From contig JACMZG010001913.1 in NCBI GenBank assembly GCA_018340805.1, forward strand, positions 3,161,963-3,225,962: a stretch of DNA of 64,000 bases, read 5' to 3'. A model generated the notes under the pieces. The model saw only the letters and a list, made by a program, of their open reading frames with translations, did not search any database and had not been told where the DNA came from. The translations under genes were made by a program, and so were the position numbers. This DNA comes from Microvelia longipes (lineage: Eukaryota; Arthropoda; Insecta; Hemiptera; Veliidae). Shown here piece after piece: positions 55,724 through 64,000 of the stretch. The stretch's first letter is position 1; the number at the start of each line of letters is the position of its first letter.

Positions 55724-56730
55724 TCAGTTATTTTTAGGTAGAGTGTTTAGAATTGGATTGGAGGAGGTTGACAGAGTTTGATTGGTTTGAGGAAGGGATT
55801 GAGAGTTAATTAAAAGTTGTTGTTGAGCTGGATCCTGCGAAGATGAAGTCCCTGCTGGTTGAGTTCGTTTGTTTGGTTGAAGCTTGTTTGCAGACTCCTT
55901 TTTTGGATCAATTTTAAGAGCAAAAATTTTTTCCGTCAGATTAGCGCCAACTACATCATTTAATTTCTCAATGCCTGATTCACCATCAAATAAGAGGTCA
56001 TACTCATTAGACAAATAAAATCGGTGCTTTTCGACTAGAATAAAGTCAAACTTAATTTGTACGTTTAACTGCTGATTTACTGTTTTTATCTCGACGTAGC
56101 TGCCTAAATTTGCCTTGAATAATGCGTATTTCCTTTGTATAATGCCTTTCTATTGAAAACTTTGTACCTTTCAATTTACTAGTGTTATTAAATATCTCCT
56201 GAATATCATCATCGAAAGGAATATGTGCTATTAAAGAGCGATTTGGTACATTCACAGGGCCAAGTGGGTGAACTCGATTAAAAAAAATAGATCTGTCAAT
56301 TTTTAAGGTATGCTTACAAAAATCCGAAAGAACTGTTTTGTAGTTTTCTTTTGATTGGTAAGTTAAGTTGGAGAAGATCAAGTTATTCCGTTGAGATCTA
56401 TTTTTTTGATCAACATTTTCGCGTCTCAATTGTTCATTTTCAATTTTTAGTTGGTTAATTTCGAGTTTTAATTGGTTAATCTCCCTGATTAACATCATCT
56501 ATTTTATGATGAATACTTTGAACATCTTGTTTGGTTGCAACATAGTTCAATAACTGTTCCAAAGTTAAATCGACAATTTTAATTTTAATATCTGCAGGAG
56601 GAAGATTCATTTTTTTAGCTTCTTTACCGGGTGATCTATCTTCCGCAAGCCTCTTATTAGGAGTTAACGTAGTATACGTATTGTTGTAGTGACCTTGCCC
56701 AGAAGGGGTATTGCAGTCCGACATTAACAA
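55724..56730 (-). pseudogene. LINE ORF1 (coiled coil plus RNA-binding region), frameshifted
   Basis: MLMSDCNTPSGQGHYNNTYT starts the frame. A leucine-heptad coiled coil follows (REINQLKLEINQLKIENEQL), then RNNLIFSNLTYQSKE and DRSIFFNRVHPLG, which resemble the RRM and C-terminal domains of L1-type ORF1 chaperones. The tail is Gln/Ser/Pro-rich. Frame changes occur near 56480 and 56050. It would bind element RNA in an RNP. Confidence 0.7.
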
Positions 56731-57234
56731 TGAGAGTATGTGAATAAATCAAGCTTTGGATGCAATCTATTGGTAATTAAAAGAACTAAAGATAAAAGGG
56801 CAGATAGCAGATTTCAACTGGCGCTCAAAACAAATATTTAAATACGGCGGGAATTATTGAATGAGTATTGTTGTGTTCTTCAAAATAGCAGTGTTGATTA
56901 ATCCTATAGTTAATTGAAGATATTCTTTAAAAACAAAACAAACGATATCGGTTTATTATGATTTATGTAACAGTGATCAGCTGATACAGCGAGTTTATTC
57001 CATAAATTTTCACTTGTTGATTGATTGAACTCTGTATAAAATCTTTAAATAATTCAATAAATACAAATAATTTACTTACTGCGACTATTTAGTTTGACGC
57101 ACAAGAAATTATAAAAATTATTTAACTAAAAATTACTTTCCACAATTTAAATTAAATACACTTTTTTTAAATAAAACTGAGAGTGAAATTTTTTATGTGT
57201 TGACAAAACAAGCGCATGCGCACGACCCCATTAG

Positions 57235-57415
57235 ATTACTAATGTTAAACAGCATCAAGCGTGGTTAGTACCTGGATAGGTGACCCCTTGTAATGGGTCA
57301 CCCTTGCAATGGGATTATTGTCTGGGGGTTGGGGAAAATAAGCTTGAATATGTGGACGAGTGAATTGAGTCTGGAGTATAGAGGGAAATTTCAGAGAGAC
57401 CCCGTACCTGATTTT
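57235..57415 (+). repeat. 5S-derived repeat
   Basis: AATGTTAAACAGCATCAAGC + GTGGTTAGTACCTGGATAGG + TGACCCC follows the 5S control region closely. The tail is TTTCAGAGAGACCCCGTACC + TGATTTTTT. No LINE or LTR features. Confidence 0.75.
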
Positions 57416-57419
57416 TTAT

Positions 57420-58614
57420 GATCAATAATTGTTTATTTTATAATTCATATTGCACCACTATGCTACTTACAAATCATATTAAATTGACAAGCTGTCATTG
57501 GAAACAACTTTGTGGCTCTCAGGCTGCCACTAAGAGTCACTTATCAGGAAGGACATTTCATTCAAAACTTTTAAGCGTTGAAAAATAAATATGTCTACTA
57601 CTTACTGGTCTAATTGTGTAACCTAATAATTGATGTTTTAAGTTGACCTCATTATTAATATTAAATGCATTAGTTGCAAAATCAACTAAAAAGTTAAACA
57701 GAGGTTAAACTACCTTTAACGAAAGGTTTACAGGCCATCGCTATGGTTGCTCCATTTTTCCAAAGTTTTAAATATGAATAGTTGGTTTTGAAAGCCTTTT
57801 TTACGTTCGTTAAATTTGTATACAAATATTTCACTACACATATTTATTAATTAATTATTTTTCTCTCTTTTTTTGGAGTCCTAACTAATATATTTTAATG
57901 GTTTAATTTTATTTGAGATGCTTCTATTATAAATAATTTGTATAAATATAATAAAAGAAATGTTTTTAATTGTTAAAGTGAATTAATGTAATTAAAACTA
58001 TAAAATATGAGATGAAAATAAATATAAAGGCGAATGTTATTGAATAAAATGGTTTTTTCTTTGTGTTTTATTTGCTCCTTATTTTTCTTCCTTATATTTC
58101 CTATTGGTCCAAGAGCCAAATGCAAAAACATAACTGTTGGGACCCAAAGGTTTAAACCACTATATTGACTGATTTTGGCTGATAAAGCACCAGGTGGTGT
58201 GCCATTTCAGACCCAGGACCCCATCAAAGTCAGAATAATGGCCTCAAATTCAGTTTTTGCTCTATTGCAGTTGGTTTATTAAAAAAAAGAAATGAAGTCA
58301 CTAATTTTATTAAATTAGTGACAAATATATTTTTGAACTATCAAAATTAGTTCAATAAAAGCATGAATTTACACCCTAAAACAAACAAACAAATTAAAAT
58401 TGCTGTAATACTTGTGTGTCTCCATAACACTAGATTAGAATCAGTTTGTGACATAGAGGAGACTAAATTTCATTAGATAACTATTTAATGAGATTGTTTA
58501 CTTAATCTAATGAAATCTGGTCTTTTCTGTGCAAGAATTGCATGTTTTCCATGTAATTGTGTTTAGGGTACAGGTTATAAAATCATCTTATTCTATCAAA
58601 CTTAAAGTAATATA
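57420..58614. other. intergenic, no gene recognised
   Basis: AT-rich. 58088-58115 carries GTCCAAGAGCCAAATGCAAA, a left-end fragment of family B. Nothing else is supported. Confidence 0.4.
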
Positions 58615-60753
58615 CAGGGTGACTTACTCTTAATGGGACTAAATAAAAATCTTGATTCTATGGACCAGGATGAACAAAAAATGTCATGTAAGCATAGGGT
58701 CGATTCTCAATAGTTCTCTAGAAAAATCGATATATCGAATTACTCGATACTTTACTATCTAATTCTCTAAAACGATTACAACTTGAAAACTACTAAGCTA
58801 AAGAGATACGGTTTTCACTATTCTCAAGGGCATTAAATTCCCTTTAAAATGGTATACTTTATGTCGCAATCATCACAATTAAACTTTAATTTATTTGCAT
58901 TTAAAATAAATTTTTTTATTAGTACTAAAAATGTAAAAAATTTTAAATGCCAAAATCTTCGATATTTGTTCACTCATAGTTGAAACCTAAAAATCTTAAA
59001 AACAGCCTCATTCCATACCCTTTAAAATGATATAACATAATCTATGGCTTGTTTTTAACTTTAACCGAGATATTCTTAAAAAACTTGAATGTAAGTCGCT
59101 TAGATTCTAAATTATTCACTATGTAAACAAAACATTTACATTTAAATTATTTTAATTTGATTTACAAATAAACTTTATTTTATTAGTTAAACTATATTGT
59201 TAATTATTCTATGTTTTGTTAATCATAGAAAATAATCAAACCCCCCTCCACTCCCATATACTTAAAAAACTAATTTAAGTCTCTTATAATAAAACAAATG
59301 CAACAAAACATTTCTGAAGAATTTTGTTGAATACAAAGTAATAGTATATTTATACATAATTAAAAATAATAAATTAATTAACTTTTTACTGCAAGGGAAT
59401 TAAAAATCATTCTTCATGTAAATCATAAGACAGATTCAAATCTTCCTCCTTCAACTCTGGACAAAAATAAAAAAACAAAAAAAACATACATAGATATTAC
59501 ATAAAGACATAGTCAAGTCATAGACATAGTCATAGTTTTGCATATTGATAATACATAGTCTACATCTTCTTAACACTGATTGTGTAGCTTTTTCAATTGG
59601 CTGCAGTTATTGCAGCTCTTGAACTCATGCACTTTTAGCATCAGGTCATCTCGAGTTTTGTGGGGCTTGAATGTAATACTTCATCTTTCATTGCGCCCAC
59701 AGAAAAAAAATCTAGAGGTTGTAAGATCAGGAGATCTCGAGAGCCAGGCTATTGGTCCCTTGTCCAATCCAGCGATTGGATAATTTTCATTCAGCCCCAC
59801 AAAATCGAGATGACCTAATGCTAAAAGTGCATGAGTCAAGAGCTGCAATAACTGCAGCACAATTGAAAAAGCACACAATCAGTGTTAAGAAGATGTAGAC
59901 TATGTATTAGAGTTGAAGAGGAAATTTGAATCTCTCTTATGATTTACATGAAGAATGATTTTTAATTCTCCTTGCAGTAAAAAGTTAATTATTTATTTAT
60001 TATTTAATTATGTATAAATATACCTATTTCTTGTATTCTTTCAACAAAATCTTCAAGAAATTTTTTGTTTGCATTTGTTTTATTATAAGAGACTTAAATA
60101 GTTTTTTAAGCTATATGGGAGTGAGGGAGGGGGTTGATTATTTCTATGATTAACAAACATAGAATAATTAACAATATAGTTATAACTAATAAATAAAGTT
60201 TATTTTGTAATCAAATTAAAATATTTAAAATGTAAATGTCTTGTTTACATAGTGATAATTTAGAATCTAAGTGACTTACATCAAGTTTTTAAGAATATCT
60301 CGGTTAAAGTTAAAAACAAGCATAGATTATGTTATATCATTTAAAGGGTATGGAATGAGGCTGTTTTTAAGATTTTTAGGTTTCAACTATGAGTGAACAA
60401 ATATCGAAGATTTTGGCATTTAAAATGTTTTACATTTTTAGTACTAATAAAAAAATTTATTTTAAATGCAAATAAATTAAAGTTTAATTGTGATGATTGC
60501 GACATGAAGTATACCATTTTAAAGGGAATTTAATGCCCTTGAGAATAGTGAAAACCGTATCTCTTTAGCTTTAGTAGTTTTCAAGTTGTAGATCGTTTTA
60601 GAGAATTAGATAGTACAGTATCGAGTAATTCGATATATCGATTTTTCTAGAGAACTATTGAGAATCGACCCTATGCTTACATGACATTTTTTGTTCATCC
60701 TGGTCCATAGAATCAAGATTTTTATTTTGTCCCATTAAGAGTAAGTCACCCTG
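58615..60753. mobile_element. Tc1/mariner-like element with ~1-kb inverted arms (foldback)
   Basis: Ends CAGGGTGACTTACTCTTAAT and ATTAAGAGTAAGTCACCCTG lie next to TA on both sides. The inverted similarity runs inward for about 1.05 kb per arm, leaving a ~110-base unpaired centre at about 59672-59783. On the minus strand the centre encodes AGLDKGPIAWLSRSPDLTTS + RFFFCGRNER, like the ARSPDL-P-DFFLWG block of mariner-family transposases. The adjoining C-terminal transposase part is therefore present twice, head to head. No complete transposase remains. Confidence 0.82.
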
Positions 60754-60892
60754 TAGAGTTGTTTGGGAGAAAGTGACTACACACATTTCTCATACGATAA
60801 TTTTATGTTTCACATCATACCAGGGAAAAGATGGCAAGAAAGAGAGGAAGGGTATTGAAAGGAAAGGACCACTGCATCTGCTTAGTTAGAAT

Positions 60893-60922
60893 CATATATA
60901 TATATATATAATAATATATATA

Positions 60923-60967
<45 letters not shown>

Positions 60968-60982
60968 ATATATATATATATG
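60893..60982. repeat. (TA)n microsatellite
   Basis: TA repeats with TAATATAA interruptions and a short TGTGTG end. Confidence 0.95.
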
Positions 60983-61454
60983 TGTGTATACACTTAATAT
61001 AAAGAATTTAAGATAGGAAACAATAAGAAAATACTTAAATTAGTAAATTAGTAACGTACATAAAATTCGTAACGTTTCCAACTATGTTCTTCGTCTGACA
61101 GAGAGGGACTGGAAGGTAGAGAGGAAGGAATTAAAGGAAAGGAGTGTGTATGGTGGGGCAGGTAGAGTGGGTAATACAAGGAGGGGTGGTAAATAGAACG
61201 GTAAATACATAACGTTTACAGTGCCAAAACGCTCGAAGGTACTCAAAAATCTCATACAACAAGCAAAACATCCCGTAATATAGATACATATACTCTCAGA
61301 GACATAGTCAACGCTGAATCGATTAAAATGGCTCTGAAGCTGATAACGACCACTTAAAGCGATAAAAAAACGGTAGTCCATTTTCGGAGAACCTAAAATA
61401 CGACCAGCTAAATACATATTTCAAGTAGGGAGTCGTTAACGATGTTTTTTGGGC

Positions 61455-61548
61455 ATGTGAGTTGAATGAAAATGGTCTGGAGTCAATACGAGTACTCGAT
61501 GTACTCAAAGCCAGGGTACCCGGGTTCGAATCCTTGTAAGGACCATTA
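61455..61548 (+). repeat. tRNA-like sequence with B box
   Basis: TGGTCTGGAGTCAATACGAG ... CCCGGGTTCGAATCC ... AAGGACCA has a perfect B box and complementary ends (TGGTC/GACCA), but the T and D arms do not pair fully. Likely a tRNA pseudogene or SINE head. Confidence 0.45.
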
Positions 61549-61549
61549 T

Positions 61550-62200
61550 TTTTTATCGTTCTATTTACGTTATATAAGTTTATAACTAGAAAATAATTCT
61601 ATCGCGGTGGTCTGCATGCAGTACTTAACAACCTATTTCTTGCTTAAGGTTCCGGTTTATGCTTTATAACCTAAACAGTTACTAAATTATCAAGCACTGC
61701 TAATAGCTCATTTTGTCTGTATTTTTCATAGAAAATACACTAAACCTTTATAAATAAACTCTAATAGTGCACACTGCCAATTTAAGAGGCATAGTTTTGT
61801 AAAACCAACGGTATAATTATGTGCATTTCCTTTGAAAAACTTAACTTTTCTTATTTAATTAGGCACTTAAGTTCACTATCATCTTAAATTTTTATACGTG
61901 TATAGTAAGCCAACAATACTTAAATAATTTCATTTTTGTTATTAAACCTGGGATTTTTCAGTTGTAACCTTCTTCGAGGTTTTAGCAGCTGTAGCATACA
62001 GATATCGAATTTTCTTTTCTCCTCTTTAATTTATTAATTAGTTTTAAAAATTTAAAGTTTATTCTTTAAATTATTTATTGCTTAATATGCTAACTGTTTG
62101 AGTTATAAGTGTTAGCGAGAAAGATTAAATTTGGTAGGTTAAGTTTGTTGTTTGTATTCTGACAAACTGTATTCTGACTTGTAGCTATCGTACCCTAACG
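61550..62200. other. upstream region of the FAM192A-like gene
   Basis: AT-rich, with no TATA or initiator that I would defend. The 5' UTR of the gene should lie in its right part. No repeat family was recognised. Confidence 0.35.
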
Positions 62201-62207
62201 TGTTAGA

Positions 62208-62304
62208 ATGAGTTCGGGATTCATTACAGAAAACGAGATAGCGGAGAGGCGTCGTGTCAGGCAGGAAGAATGGGATAAAGTACGCACTGCTGAACAGCCT
62301 GTTG
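62208..62304 (+). CDS. PSME3IP1: first coding exon of a PSME3IP1/FAM192A (NIP30)-like protein
   Basis: An ATG in a clean context opens MSSGFITENEIAERRRVRQE followed by EWDKVRTAEQPV, and the exon ends at GTTG/GTAAGT in phase 1. The segment F(I/V)(T/S)E-E(I/L)-ERR-(V/K)RQEEW(D/E)KVR matches the start of the FAM192A/NIP30 domain, a small nuclear protein (about 250 residues) known to bind the PA28-gamma proteasome activator in mammals. No second exon is recognisable before 64000, so the first intron exceeds 1.7 kb. The exon is short, so the call rests on about 25 aligned residues recalled from memory. Confidence 0.8.
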
Positions 62305-62344
62305 GTAAGTCTCCTGTGTAGCCATAGAGCTATTATTATGATTA

Positions 62345-62590
62345 GAGAGACTATTTGTTAAATTTTGAAAGAGCCATAAAGTAACCTGAACAACAAGAGC
62401 CATAGAGATATATACTGGAGACCTAGCCTCCAGAGAGACAGGGTATAGCCTATCTCAATACATTAGGAGACCTGAAACATCATTTGGGGCTCTCTATAAC
62501 TTCATTAAAACCTCCTTCTAGAGTGAGTTAAAGTTACAATAAATCAATTAATTTTGGCTTCCAGCACATTGATTGTGTTTTGGATCTTGT
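62345..62590. repeat. dispersed repeat, family A, in the first intron
   Basis: GGGTATAGCCTATCTCAATA, CTAGAGTGAGTTAAAGTTAC and TTTTGGCTTCCAGCACATT match the copy at 1585-1769. Confidence 0.65.
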
Positions 62591-63219
62591 GTTCAAGGAT
62601 CTTGAATTAAGGGGATGACGCACTAAGTCGATTTGCCATACAAAAAAGTGACCCCTTCGAAAACCAAAAAAATAGAGAGAATCCAACACGAAACACACGT
62701 CACAAACTAACTGCATATGCTTGTTACAAACTGTGCATGCTTACAATTCTCATAACAGCGCAAGTCTTAAATTTTAGATTCAAACTTACCTCTGAATGGT
62801 TTCCCATTGTTTATTGCTGGAGAAGGTTATAACAAAACACACTTACATTATCACTCACTGAAGTGGCAAAGTATAGTCCAAAATATAAAATTAAATAAGC
62901 ACAAATGACTTAACAAGCACCACAAATGTAACAATCACGAGAAGCACAGAAGGAAGTTTAGAAGCAAACTCGACAATCTTGCTACATAACCTACGTTTGG
63001 CACCTTTTTTCATTATAATCAAGGAGAAGGTAAGTTTGCTCCTATTTCTCTTGTCTCATACAACTTCCATGGGGTCCCTTTATTCAAGATCCTTAGTTTT
63101 GATTTGTATTTTAACGTTCTGCTAAAAATGACTGAAATTCTGTACTGATTATTTTATATTTTATATGCAAAGGATGTCAGGTTATTTTTTTGATGTTTCA
63201 CAATGTAACCTGTAGGGCC

Positions 63220-64000
63220 TCTGTAGTTATAATATCTTTAGGACTAGAGCAATGTATACAGATGAACTAAACAGTGTGTAACTTTATTCAGCAGGTACTT
63301 GTATGATGTTTTCAGGATTCTTTACCTGATGAGTGATGGGCATAGTGATATATTACTAGAGGTTACATTTGCCCTACTGGTTGCAATTCAAACATGAAAC
63401 TGTAACCTGGACACCTTCGACTATTAATATAATCAAATAAACAATACAAAATTAAAGCAAATTATATAATGGAATGTTTACAATACAATATAAAACAAAA
63501 CTCAAACAATGTCTGATATGCAGACGACAATGGATTTATTGTAACCTTAACTAACACTTGGACCAGGTTTCTATGAGATTACCTAGATTCCCTGAGAGCC
63601 TCAAGATCATGTTTCTGACCTCTCTATGTATTGTGATAGGCTATGCCCCATAGAGATATATTTCTAGAGGGGTCTTATTGGTTGCATTTTGAAAATTGAA
63701 AAAGTAACCTGACCACATATGATTATCAATGTAATGAAATAAACAGAACAAAAATACAGTAACTTACATGGTAGAACATTTAAAATACAAATCAATACTC
63801 AAACCACATACGGGAAGCCGAAAACAATTTATTTATTTTATTTAGTTATAACCTTAACTCACTCTAGAAGGAGGTTTCAATGAGGTTACACAGAGCCACA
63901 TAAAGATGTTTCAGGCCTCTCATGTATTGAGATAGGCTATGCCCCTTCTAGTAATATATCTTTATGGTGGTGGGAGAAAGCATAGAGATATAAACTAGAG
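63220..64000. repeat. two tandem family A copies at the right edge
   Basis: Units at about 63350-63640 and 63650-63990 both contain GTAACCTG(G/A)(A/C)CACC, the CGGGAAGCCGAAAACAATTT-type block, GGTTTC(T/A)ATGAG and GTATTG(A/T)GATAGGCTATGCC. The second, with CATAGAGATATA on both sides, shows the family to be about 330 bases long. Confidence 0.7.

Larger units (their letters stand above)
51970..56860 (-). mobile_element. degenerate non-LTR retrotransposon (LINE) with ORF1 and ORF2
   Basis: On the minus strand, a coiled-coil ORF1 is followed by ORF2 with apurinic endonuclease, reverse transcriptase and a C-terminal Cys-rich motif, then about 400 bases of 3' UTR. The order is that of a near-full-length LINE. 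Frames are broken by several frameshifts and stops. The clade (Jockey-like or L1/Tx1-like) cannot be fixed by eye; the coiled coil followed by an RNNLIFSNL-type RRM start in ORF1 is L1/Tx1-like in style. Exact ends and target duplication are not clear. Confidence 0.85.

Noticed and set aside
61455..61548. Genuine tRNA gene
   Set aside because: B box present, but the D and T arms pair poorly; more likely a tRNA-like repeat.

Overview
The window is AT-rich animal nuclear DNA, most likely from an insect with a repeat-bloated genome. The evidence is a spliced gene with GT-AG introns, degenerate non-LTR retrotransposons, Tc1/mariner-, hAT- and Harbinger-like DNA elements, and SINEs with tRNA- and 5S-rRNA-like heads. 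The species cannot be named from the sequence; a hemipteran would fit but is only a guess. No bacterial operons, CRISPR arrays or phage genes were seen.

Two host genes are supported, both on the + strand. The first is the E3 ubiquitin ligase UBR3. Its N-terminal exons, including the UBR box, lie before the window. Seventeen coding exons can be placed on the + strand from 4098 to the stop codon at 42172. They join in consistent phases, with one hole before the penultimate cysteine-rich exon. They encode about 1.2 k residues, roughly the C-terminal two thirds of the protein: the armadillo-like middle, a charged helix, a split RING, and the Cys-rich C-terminal cap. The second gene starts at 62208: a first coding exon that resembles PSME3IP1/FAM192A (NIP30). 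The rest of that gene is beyond the right edge.

Layout. 1-4.1 kb: dispersed repeats and a satellite-bearing HINE/Helitron-like element in reverse orientation. 4.1-16 kb: UBR3 exons, with introns holding TA/TG microsatellites, a 236-bp palindrome, and a Harbinger-like element (9.57-11.63 kb). That element carries two and a bit tandem copies of a 317-bp unit, each with a hammerhead-ribozyme core. 16.3-20.2 kb: a second, larger copy of the satellite-bearing element. 20.3-32.3 kb: UBR3 exons including the RING, with SINEs, foldback elements and minisatellites in the introns. 33.5-35.9 kb: a degenerate mobile-element ORF ending at a single N. 35.9-40.4 kb: a large imperfect palindrome that duplicates a UBR3 exon in opposite orientation, probably an assembly artefact. 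41.1-42.2 kb: the last two UBR3 exons. 42.2-62.2 kb: intergenic DNA with a 5-kb degenerate LINE, a hAT MITE with perfect 8-bp target duplication, foldbacks, and a mariner-like element with ~1-kb inverted arms. 62.2-64 kb: the start of the FAM192A-like gene and more dispersed repeats.

The most interesting non-genic signal is the hammerhead-bearing 317-bp repeat at 10.2-10.9 kb. It resembles a retrozyme-like family and has truncated relatives at 41.7 kb and 4.6 kb. All functional statements rest on reading motifs by eye; no search or folding program was run.
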